Below, piece after piece: positions 17,969 to 24,804 of a stretch of 35,638 nt of DNA (position 1 is its first letter; every line of letters begins with the position of its first letter). The notes below the pieces were generated by a model. That model made no database searches. It saw only the letters and a program-made list of their open reading frames with translations, and was not told the DNA's origin. The DNA lies in NCBI GenBank assembly GCA_002938035.1, contig PTLH01000008.1, forward strand, positions 1-35,638, written 5' to 3'. This DNA comes from Alphaproteobacteria bacterium MarineAlpha3_Bin6. Lineage in GTDB: Bacteria > Pseudomonadota > Alphaproteobacteria > Rhodospirillales > UBA2165. A program made the position numbers and the translations under genes.

Positions 17969-18004
17969 GTGGAGACATTCCCTCGTTATGCTTTGGGTCA
18001 ATGA
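17969..18004 (+). CDS. Possible 11-residue leader peptide coupled to lysA
   Basis: A GTG-started frame encoding METFPRYALGQ has GAGGAA about 7 bases upstream. It ends in a TGA overlapping the lysA ATG (ATGA at 18001-18004). lysA itself has no ribosome site in the 17 bases before its ATG. Re-initiation from this mini-frame would explain how lysA is translated. There is no lysine codon in it, so classical lysine attenuation is not indicated. Confidence 0.4.
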   Translation: METFPRYALGQ

Positions 18005-19269
18005 GTTATTTTAATTATCAGAATGGGGAATTGAACGCCGAACGAGTACCAATTTCTAGAATAGCCTCTGAGGTTGGAACACCTTTTTATTGTTATTCTA
18101 CCTCAACGATTGAATCACGTTATGCGGCATTTGCAGATGCACTTAACCATATGCAGTCCACCATTTGTTATGCAGTCAAGGCCAATTCAAATATAGCTGT
18201 CGTTCGGACCTTAGCTCAATTAGGCGCGGGCGCAGACGTAGTATCTGACGGTGAATTGATACGCGCGCTTGAAGCCGGCGTGCCTCCAAAGAAAATTGTG
18301 TTTTCAGGTGTAGGTAAAACTTCGTCGGAACTAGCTCTTGCCCTTGAGAAAGATATTTTACAAATTAATATCGAATCTGAGCCTGAACTGGAACGGCTAA
18401 ACGAAGTTACGCAGTCTCTAGGAAAGAGCGCTCAAGTTGCTTTTAGAATCAATCCAAATGTTGATGCTGGAAGCCACGATAAAATCTCAACAGGCCGCCA
18501 AGAGGACAAGTTTGGCATAGAATGCCCTAAAGTTAGCAAAGTTTTTTCTCAAGCTACGGAAATGGAATATATTGAACCCATAGGCCTTGCTGTACATATC
18601 GGGTCACAGTTGACAGATCTTGTGCCCTTCAGGAGCGCTTTTCTAAAGCTCCACGATCTAGCTACTGGATTAATGGCCGAAGGTTTTGAAATTAAGCGGC
18701 TTGACGTCGGAGGTGGTCTTGGTATCTCATACGATGGATCACCGGTTCCCACATCCCCAGAATATGCCCAGTTAGTGTCAGAAACCCTAGGAGATTTAAA
18801 TTGTGACCTATTATTTGAACCAGGTCGGGTAATTATTGGTGATGCTGGCATTTTAGTAACCAAGGTAATTTATGTTAAAAAAGGTCCCACACGGACATTT
18901 CTAATAGTGGATGCAGCGATGAACGACTTTTTGCGTCCATCCCTTTACGGTACACAACACGAGATTTTACCAATAGCACAACAAACCGAACGCATTCAGA
19001 ATGAGGCCAGCTCTTTGGTAGATATAGTCGGACCAGTTTGTGAAACTGGAGATAAGTTTGCAACCAAACTAGTATTTCCGGCGGTTAATCAGGAGGAACT
19101 ACTAGCCATTCGTTCGACAGGCGCATATGGGGCAGTAATGTCATCAACCTATAACAGTCGGGCACTTGTACCAGAAGTTCTAGTAAAGGATGACAAATTT
19201 TCAGTGATCCGAGAACGTGTAGGAATTGATACTTTATTAGGTTATGAAAACGTACCTGATTGGCTTTAA
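18001..19269 (+). CDS. lysA: Diaminopimelate decarboxylase
   Basis: Decarboxylates meso-diaminopimelate to lysine, the last step of lysine synthesis. A fold-III PLP enzyme of 422 residues with the Schiff-base Lys60 in CYAVKANSN, the phosphate-binding GGGLGISYDG near 240, FEPGR near 280, and the partner-subunit Cys/Glu in GPVCETGDKF near 345. YGAVMSSTYNSR near the end completes the site. The N-terminus (MSYFNYQNGELNAERVP) matches the start of close relatives, so the ATG at 18001 is right although it lacks its own ribosome site. It is the last gene of the argH block and converges on the minus-strand methyltransferase. Confidence 0.96.
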   Translation: MSYFNYQNGELNAERVPISRIASEVGTPFYCYSTSTIESRYAAFADALNHMQSTICYAVKANSNIAVVRTLAQLGAGADVVSDGELIRALEAGVPPKKIVFSGVGKTSSELALALEKDILQINIESEPELERLNEVTQSLGKSAQVAFRINPNVDAGSHDKISTGRQEDKFGIECPKVSKVFSQATEMEYIEPIGLAVHIGSQLTDLVPFRSAFLKLHDLATGLMAEGFEIKRLDVGGGLGISYDGSPVPTSPEYAQLVSETLGDLNCDLLFEPGRVIIGDAGILVTKVIYVKKGPTRTFLIVDAAMNDFLRPSLYGTQHEILPIAQQTERIQNEASSLVDIVGPVCETGDKFATKLVFPAVNQEELLAIRSTGAYGAVMSSTYNSRALVPEVLVKDDKFSVIRERVGIDTLLGYENVPDWL

Positions 19270-19381
19270 AAACGGCTATAAGGAGTAAAATAGTTACAGA
19301 CAACAAACGTTAGTTGAGTAGATATATCGGAAGCTTTGGAGTGGCTAGATGGGTTAATTGGCTTTCGATTTTCAAATATTG

Positions 19382-19942
19382 CTATGTTTTAATTACCCGC
19401 AACTTTACCTGGATTTCTTTCACTATATTATTTTGGTGTGTCGCCAGTCGTACGAGTTCATCTGAACTAATCTCGCCAACTTTCAATTGCCTCTTCCAAT
19501 CAGTATCCAGTATCCACTGCGTGTCGGTAACTTCAAAATCCACATTTAAATAATCAGCAAGTGCGGTATTAGCGCAGCCTTCTTTTTTCCATTTCCTGTT
19601 TTGATTTTTTGAAAACATGTAGAACTGGTCAGGGAGTATTGGCCGAACATGGGTTGGATCAATCATAAAATCGTCATGACGCGGATGGGGTACAGTAATT
19701 GATATTTGCGCCAAATGTTGGCTGACCCTGTATAGTTCCTGGATAATTTTTAGATAGACGTCAGATGTTCCTCCTAGATGCTCCAGGACATGACATAAAA
19801 CTATCTCATCCGTGCTATCGCTCTCGAAAGGCCAGGGTAAATCTTCCAGATCTATAAGCATATCGGGTTCGCAACTTTCTTGGCTATCCACATTTGTGAA
19901 GCCATCCAGTTTATTGTATCCGCACCCAAGATTAAGCTTCAT
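19382..19942 (-). CDS. Small class I SAM-dependent methyltransferase
   Basis: The 186 residues begin right at the SAM motif (MKLNLGCGYNKLDGFTNVD). Next come an acidic loop (DMLIDLEDLPWPFESDSTDEI), VLCHVLEHLGGTSD and a strand with SITVPHPRHDDFMIDPTHVRP. This is the compact methyltransferase-11-type domain often found with sugar or envelope genes. The substrate is unknown. It starts 42 bases after the stop of the zinc-ribbon protein on the same strand, so the two are probably co-transcribed. Confidence 0.85.
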   Translation of the reverse strand: MKLNLGCGYNKLDGFTNVDSQESCEPDMLIDLEDLPWPFESDSTDEIVLCHVLEHLGGTSDVYLKIIQELYRVSQHLAQISITVPHPRHDDFMIDPTHVRPILPDQFYMFSKNQNRKWKKEGCANTALADYLNVDFEVTDTQWILDTDWKRQLKVGEISSDELVRLATHQNNIVKEIQVKLRVIKT

Positions 19943-19984
19943 TGTTCCAAGGGTCCAAAAACGAAACCACCATCTAAATACTTA

Positions 19985-21301
19985 TTATTTTTTATTTTCA
20001 CTACCAGTTTTTGGGTAGTCACCCCATTTGGCTATAGATTCCTTGGCCGCTGCTGGCGCATTCGGAAACTCAGCAATAAATTTCAAAATCTTGCCGGCCT
20101 CCAAAGTTGGCTTTGAGGGCTCAGTTTTAATTTCCTGAACCTGGTTACCTTCGGCGTCAGTAAGGCTTGAAATTACAGTTGGTACCCGCTGAGTTTGATC
20201 GGTTATATTTTGAATAATAACTTCGAACATAATGACATCTTTACCACCCTCTGTTTTTCGTTGAGGGCTCCGCAAAGAAAGTTCAAGACCGTCTCCTGGT
20301 TGAGGTACTCGAAGGCCAATTAGATCATATAAAACACCGTTAGCGCCCGGCCAAACACTTGCTACGGTATGACGCATTACAATTAATCCAGCAATTATGC
20401 CCCCTAGTAGGATCAAAATAATAAGAGAAATTATTATTCCTTTGAAGCTTCGTTTTTTCTCTACTGTGTCACTTTCTCCAGCACCAGCTGGAAGTGGATC
20501 AGGATCTGGGAGATCTTCCGGATCCAAATCCGGCTCCTCTAATTCCACCTTCTCTTGTCCCCCTGCTCCACCTATGGGTTCAGGATCTTCCAAATTCTCC
20601 AAATCTTCCTCACTAAGCTCTGGAAGATCCTCCTTTGGTTGAGGGGTGGCAGATTCTATAGCCTCAACGTCATCCTCTTCACCCAGTGCCTCTGCCAGTG
20701 CTTCCTCACTCGGCAAATTGTCTTCATCAGGCGTTTCTTGTGTTGTAGGTGTCGTTTCATTGTCAGTTGTTGCCAACTGCGGATTGTCAGATGCAGACGA
20801 AGAACCACTACTTGCGCTAGGCTGCGATGCGGGTTGGGGCTGTCCCGGAGCCGCGGCCGCGGCTGGCGCCGCATCGGTTGGGTAAGGCGCCGCAAAATCA
20901 ACACCAGTATGAGGCGCCTGTGGTGGCGGTGGATAATATGGCGGATAATATGGCGGGTATGGTGGCGGGTAATATGGTCCGGCACCGGGATCTGTATTAG
21001 GTGGTGGCGGATAGTATGGTGGGGGAGAATTCCCGGAACTTGGATCCATACTGGGAGGCGGATAACCTGGCCCGTAATATTGAGGATTTGAAGAAGGAAC
21101 TTCCGCGATTCCCTGCTTCAACTCAGTTTCTGGCTTAGGCACTTTCAAACGAGGTTCAGAAATTTGGGCCCGCTCAACAGGTTCAGGGTACTGGTGCCAA
21201 GCTTCACCACATTTGAAACAACGCACCCCTCTTCCACTAATATCAATGTCACGACCATCAATGGTGTAGGATGTTGAACATTTGGGACAGCTGATAAACA
21301 T
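19985..21301 (-). CDS. Zinc-ribbon (MJ0042-type) protein with Pro/Tyr-rich linker, one membrane segment and a DUF3426-like C-terminus
   Basis: I set the start at the ATG at 21301, five bases after AAGG; the ORF-track start two codons earlier is a GTG inside that site. Residues 1-35 form a zinc ribbon (CPKCSTSY...VRCFKCGEAW). About 70-175 is low-complexity with PPYYPPPP runs and then Ala/Gln/Ser. About 180-285 is strongly acidic (EEDLENLEDPEP and similar). A single membrane helix follows (IIISLIILILLGGIIAGLIVM). The C-terminal ~110 residues resemble the DUF3426 extracytoplasmic domain (FEVIIQNITDQTQRVP). The topology places the ribbon in the cytoplasm. The gene is divergent from ftsEX, a recurrent alphaproteobacterial neighbourhood. 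Function is unknown, possibly envelope- or division-linked. Confidence 0.83.
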   Translation of the reverse strand: MFISCPKCSTSYTIDGRDIDISGRGVRCFKCGEAWHQYPEPVERAQISEPRLKVPKPETELKQGIAEVPSSNPQYYGPGYPPPSMDPSSGNSPPPYYPPPPNTDPGAGPYYPPPYPPYYPPYYPPPPQAPHTGVDFAAPYPTDAAPAAAAAPGQPQPASQPSASSGSSSASDNPQLATTDNETTPTTQETPDEDNLPSEEALAEALGEEDDVEAIESATPQPKEDLPELSEEDLENLEDPEPIGGAGGQEKVELEEPDLDPEDLPDPDPLPAGAGESDTVEKKRSFKGIIISLIILILLGGIIAGLIVMRHTVASVWPGANGVLYDLIGLRVPQPGDGLELSLRSPQRKTEGGKDVIMFEVIIQNITDQTQRVPTVISSLTDAEGNQVQEIKTEPSKPTLEAGKILKFIAEFPNAPAAAKESIAKWGDYPKTGSENKK

Positions 21302-21362
21302 TGGCACCTTGAACGATTTTATATTGAATACTTATAGGTAAATCCAAAATTCAACGCAAGTT

Positions 21363-21402
21363 AACCCATAAAATGTGTTATTAATGGGTTTACGAGGTAA
21401 AC
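21363..21402. promoter_or_regulatory. Two overlapping dyads in the ftsE / zinc-ribbon divergent region
   Basis: AACCCAT (21363-21369) pairs with ATGGGTT (21384-21390). The adjoining GTTTAC-GAG-GTAAAC (21388-21402) is a second perfect inverted repeat sharing three bases with the first. They are candidate operators or mutually exclusive hairpins, lying about 60 bases before the zinc-ribbon ATG and 150 before ftsE. Confidence 0.4.
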
Positions 21403-21551
21403 TAATAAACATTTTTTGTATCCTAATTTCCTGTCTATAGTAATTTATTAAACTAGCATTCAATTAAACATTTCTTATAGACTAAAAGTTGGTTTGGGCA
21501 TATCTGTAATTATAGGTAATTATGCAAATTAACCGCTAATTTTAACTAGAT

Positions 21552-22289
21552 ATGAATGATATAATCCGATTTGAAAATGTGGGTCTACGATATGGAATTG
21601 GGCCGGAGGTACTTCAAGATATTTCGTTTGATCTAAAGCCAGGATCCTTTCATTTTCTGACTGGTCCTTCCGGGGCTGGAAAATCATCTCTTTTGAAGAT
21701 AATGTATCTAGCCTTACGACCATCCCGCGGATTAGTTTATATTTTTGGGCACGACATTTCCACTTTGCCTCGTAAAAATACTCTTTCTCTGCGTCGACGC
21801 ATAGGTGTGGTATTCCAGGAATTTCGACTACTCTCTCATTTGAGCGCTTTCGACAATGTAGCATTGCCCCTGCGAGTAACTGGCATTCGAGAGGCTAATG
21901 TAAGAAAGCATGTAGAGGAATTGCTAGTTTGGGTGGGTCTAAAGGATCACATGGATGCGAGACCACCCACTTTATCCGGTGGTCAGCAGCAGCGGGTAGC
22001 CATTGCAAGGGCAGTAATTGCTCGGCCAAAACTCCTGTTCGCCGACGAACCAACAGGAAATGTTGACGACCAAATTGCAGCCAGAATCATGCATCTTTTT
22101 GAGGAACTCAATAAGACAGGCACCACGGTTGTCATTGCTACCCACAATAAAGCCATGACTAATGGCTCAGGCTGTCCTGTTATGAAGTTGGAGGGAGGTT
22201 TGCTGAAAATAACAGGTCCCATGAAAAAAAAATTGGTATCTGTCCGGCACAAACTTGGTGACGATAAGAAAGCCACAATCGAATTTTAA
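21552..22289 (+). CDS. ftsE: Cell-division ABC transporter ATP-binding protein FtsE
   Basis: The ATPase of the FtsEX complex, which activates peptidoglycan hydrolysis at the division site. Walker A is GPSGAGKSS near residue 39. The Q-loop VVFQEFRLL, signature LSGGQQQRVAIARA near 143 and Walker B LLFADEPTGN near 163 are all intact, with the switch His in IATHN. The 245-residue length is slightly longer than many FtsE because of a basic tail (MKKKLVSVRHKLGDDKK). The ATG has no clear ribosome site. It begins a four-gene run ftsE-ftsX-ydcF-like-plsC. Confidence 0.95.
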   Translation: MNDIIRFENVGLRYGIGPEVLQDISFDLKPGSFHFLTGPSGAGKSSLLKIMYLALRPSRGLVYIFGHDISTLPRKNTLSLRRRIGVVFQEFRLLSHLSAFDNVALPLRVTGIREANVRKHVEELLVWVGLKDHMDARPPTLSGGQQQRVAIARAVIARPKLLFADEPTGNVDDQIAARIMHLFEELNKTGTTVVIATHNKAMTNGSGCPVMKLEGGLLKITGPMKKKLVSVRHKLGDDKKATIEF

Positions 22290-22304
22290 TAATCTGGTTC
22301 TCCT

Positions 22305-23183
22305 ATGCTACAACGTTCTGATATATCATTTGATACGGATGACACGGGCCGTTTTTTGCCATGGCTCATAGCCTTTATGGTATTCTTGGCGGCACTTTCC
22401 ATCTCTGGACTATTTGTACTCAGTGATATCACACGAAATTTAGGATCGGAATTTAGTAACAAAATCACCGTCCAGATACCTGTGAGTAGATCCTTAAAAA
22501 CAGATGGCCTGCGAAAGACAGAGACTTTACGTCTACTGAGGGCTCTTACCGGCGTCAAGCGGGCTGACCCTTTGAGCACTGAGGGGGTGCAAGAACTATT
22601 GAAACCTTGGTTGGGAGATGCTGCTACTTTGGAGCAATTACCTATACCTAGTGTGATTAACGTGGAAATCGACCGTACAAAAAATATATCGGTTAAAACG
22701 TTGAGGGCGGTTCTCCTACCTAAGATTCCAGATATTCTAGTGGATGACCATAGGGAATGGTTGAATTATTTGGCAAATACAATACGGTCGATCGAAATTA
22801 TAGCTTTTTCCATTGTTTTATTAGTAACCCTTACTACCGTTGGTACCGTCATATTCACCACTCGCACAAGCATGGGTTTACAACGAGAAACCATCAATGT
22901 TTTACACGTTATCGGCGCCCATGATCATTATATAGCCAATCAATTTGCCATCCGTGCCGCCTGGCTAGGCGTAAAAGGAGGAATGTTGGGAATAATTGTC
23001 TCGGTACCCTTACTTTTTGGATTTAGGTTTGTCATTGCAAGCTTAGGTACCCATCTAATGCCAGAGATATCCCTACACGCAGCCGGATGGGTCAGCGTTG
23101 TACTCATTGTCCCCACGATCGCAATTATTGCTATGCTGACAGCCTATACGACTGTCCTCAAATCTTTGGCCAGTTTGCCTTAA
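22305..23183 (+). CDS. ftsX: Cell-division ABC transporter permease FtsX
   Basis: The membrane partner of FtsE. The topology is one N-terminal helix (PWLIAFMVFLAALSISGLFVL), an extracytoplasmic domain of about 120 residues, and three C-terminal helices (IEIIAFSIVLLVTLTTVGTVIF; the GGMLGIIVSVPLLFGFRF region; VSVVLIVPTIAIIAMLTAY). TSMGLQRETINVLHVIGAHDHYIANQF in the cytoplasmic loop is the FtsX/MacB coupling segment. At 292 residues it is normal for the family. It starts 15 bases after ftsE. Confidence 0.94.
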   Translation: MLQRSDISFDTDDTGRFLPWLIAFMVFLAALSISGLFVLSDITRNLGSEFSNKITVQIPVSRSLKTDGLRKTETLRLLRALTGVKRADPLSTEGVQELLKPWLGDAATLEQLPIPSVINVEIDRTKNISVKTLRAVLLPKIPDILVDDHREWLNYLANTIRSIEIIAFSIVLLVTLTTVGTVIFTTRTSMGLQRETINVLHVIGAHDHYIANQFAIRAAWLGVKGGMLGIIVSVPLLFGFRFVIASLGTHLMPEISLHAAGWVSVVLIVPTIAIIAMLTAYTTVLKSLASLP

Positions 23184-23185
23184 TT

Positions 23186-23812
23186 ATGATTAATCGCCGC
23201 AGATCTAAATACCACCCACGTATTAAAGTTTTATTGCTTTGCGTCATATTGGTCTTGGTTTTTGGCGGTATAGTGATAAGTCTATTGGACTTTATTGAGA
23301 AAATTCCCACTTCGGAAACTTCAAATAACACTGTGACTGATGCAATTGTCGTCCTTACGGGCGGCAGCCGCCGCCTTGAAGAGGGATTACACCTTCTTTC
23401 CAAAAAAAGAGCCAAAAAGCTATTTGTTTCCGGAGTATATAGGGGAGTTGATGTAAGACGGCTACTAGCTCACTCAAGAGGTAATCCCGAAGAACTGGTC
23501 TGCTGTATCAAACTCGGTTATACCGCCGAAAGCACCCAAGGTAATGCGGCTGAAACCAGCACATGGTTAAAAAGTGAAGGATATAAGTCAATAAGGCTCG
23601 TGACAGCGAGTTACCATATACCGAGAAGCATTAAGGAATTTTATCATAAAATGCCAGATATCGTGATTATCCCTCACGCCGTCTTTCCAAAACAGTTTAA
23701 GCGTTATGATTGGTGGCGTTGGCCAGGTACAGAGAGCTTAATCCTGACGGAATATATTAAGTTTCTAATTTCCTCGGTACGCCTACTTAAAGAACAACCC
23801 CCAACAGAGTAG
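23186..23812 (+). CDS. YdcF/SanA-type DUF218 membrane protein
   Basis: I place the start at the ATG two bases after the ftsX stop; the ORF track extends 33 codons into ftsX. It has a basic N-terminus, one membrane helix (VLLLCVILVLVFGGIVISLL) and a periplasmic DUF218 domain: DAIVVLTGGSRRLEEGLHLL, KLFVSGVYRGVDVRRLL, TQGNAAETSTWL and VTASYHIPRSIKEF. The 208-residue length fits the single-helix YdcF/SanA group, whose proposed roles are in envelope polysaccharide metabolism; no reaction is established for this subgroup. Tight spacing indicates co-expression with ftsEX and plsC. Confidence 0.87.
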   Translation: MINRRRSKYHPRIKVLLLCVILVLVFGGIVISLLDFIEKIPTSETSNNTVTDAIVVLTGGSRRLEEGLHLLSKKRAKKLFVSGVYRGVDVRRLLAHSRGNPEELVCCIKLGYTAESTQGNAAETSTWLKSEGYKSIRLVTASYHIPRSIKEFYHKMPDIVIIPHAVFPKQFKRYDWWRWPGTESLILTEYIKFLISSVRLLKEQPPTE

Positions 23813-23833
23813 ATTTTTAAAAGGTAGACTTAC

Positions 23834-24568
23834 TTGTTAGCTATTCGCTCAGCTTTGTTTAATATTCTCTTCATCGGCTGGACCATATTCTTGCTTTCCA
23901 CGCTTTGGTTGTTGATGCCCATCCCTAAACAGACTTTTCGCAAAGCCGTAGCGTTATGGCCCCACGGGTCTTTTCCTTTAATGCGCTATTTATTAGGTCT
24001 CACTTTTGAACAACGCGGCCTTGAAAATATTCCAAATGAACCTGTTATTTATGCCTCCAAGCATCAGTCTGCCTGGGATACTATGTATTTTCTTTGGCAC
24101 CATAAAGACAATGCCTACGTTATGAAAGGAGAGTTGAACCGCATCCCATTTTGGAAATGGTACATGGACAAGTGCCAACACGTGGTAGTAGATCGACGTG
24201 GGGGCACGTCAGCTATGCGTGAAATGATTTCCGATACAAAGTCTATCCTCGCCGACAAACGCTCCGTCATCATCTTTCCGGAGGGTACTAGAGTCGCGCT
24301 GGGCGAGACACGACGTTATCACCCGGGTATTGCAGCACTCTATTCCCAGACAAATGCTACAGTTATACCGGTTGCTCTAAACTCGGGTTATTTTTGGGGA
24401 CGCCGCCACTTTATAAAGAAACCTGGAGTTTTGACCATACAATTTTTACCACCAATACCAAAAAACATGGAACGGAAAGCATTCATGAAGGAGTTGGAAA
24501 TACGCATAGAGTCGGCAACACGAAAATTGGAAAACGAGGTGTTGATTAAGCATTCAACAAAATCATAA
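23834..24568 (+). CDS. plsC: 1-acyl-sn-glycerol-3-phosphate acyltransferase (PlsC-like)
   Basis: Acylates lysophosphatidic acid in phospholipid synthesis at the inner membrane. An N-terminal membrane helix (LFIGWTIFLLSTLWLLMP) is followed by the catalytic HX4D box in SKHQSAWDT near residue 76 and the phosphate-binding FPEGTR near 150. DRRGGTSAMREM and ATVIPVALNSGYFW are the further acyltransferase blocks. The 244-residue length is normal. The start is TTG with AAGGT upstream, and there is no earlier alternative ATG. It follows the DUF218 gene by 21 bases and is the last gene of the ftsE operon. Confidence 0.92.
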   Translation: MLAIRSALFNILFIGWTIFLLSTLWLLMPIPKQTFRKAVALWPHGSFPLMRYLLGLTFEQRGLENIPNEPVIYASKHQSAWDTMYFLWHHKDNAYVMKGELNRIPFWKWYMDKCQHVVVDRRGGTSAMREMISDTKSILADKRSVIIFPEGTRVALGETRRYHPGIAALYSQTNATVIPVALNSGYFWGRRHFIKKPGVLTIQFLPPIPKNMERKAFMKELEIRIESATRKLENEVLIKHSTKS

Positions 24569-24673
24569 TTACAGTGGATAACTTTTTTAACCTTTATATT
24601 TCAATAAGTTATTTTCTATTGTACTTGAACAAAGTTGTGGCTAATCAATGGAAACAAAACAAGAACTTATTTG

Positions 24674-24702
24674 TTGACCAACTAATATGATCACCCTAGT
24701 AT
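24674..24702 (+). promoter_or_regulatory. Candidate nrdJ promoter
   Basis: TTGACC, exactly 17 bases, TAGTAT. It lies about 100 bases before the nrdJ ATG and predicts a leader of roughly 95 bases that includes the strong AAGGAGGT and the start-proximal hairpin. Confidence 0.45.
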
Positions 24703-24731
24703 TTAGATAAGGTGTCTATCCTTACCAAATG

Positions 24732-24804
24732 AAGGAGGTAATGCCGGCACTCGGAGTTATGTAAAATGATTTGCGCAGACATTGTTTGATCGAAAGACAA
24801 TTAA
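24732..24804 (+). promoter_or_regulatory. nrdJ leader with orphan Shine-Dalgarno, mini-frames and start-proximal hairpin
   Basis: AAGGAGGT (24732-24739) is the best ribosome site in the leader but is 65 bases from the nrdJ ATG. Next to it is a 7-codon frame (ATG at 24741, MPALGVM) one base away. Another 7-codon frame starts at 24766 (MICADIV). ATTGTTT (24781-24787) can pair with AGACAAT (24795-24801), a hairpin ending three bases before the nrdJ ATG, which lacks a good ribosome site of its own. Translational control is possible but unproven. Confidence 0.35.

Noticed and set aside
19314-19553. 79-residue plus-strand ORF after lysA
   Set aside because: Mostly antisense to the methyltransferase at 19382-19942; hydrophobic stretch is not followed by a plausible domain.
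20555-21091. 178-residue plus-strand ORF (and 20646..20885, 20656..20985) opposite the zinc-ribbon gene
   Set aside because: Arg/Trp/Cys- or Ser-rich shadow frames produced by the Pro/Tyr and Glu/Asp low-complexity coding sequence on the other strand or frame.
24569-24804. Cobalamin riboswitch before nrdJ
   Set aside because: I looked for the conserved B12-box and core motifs and did not find them; the region is too short and AT-rich for a full element.
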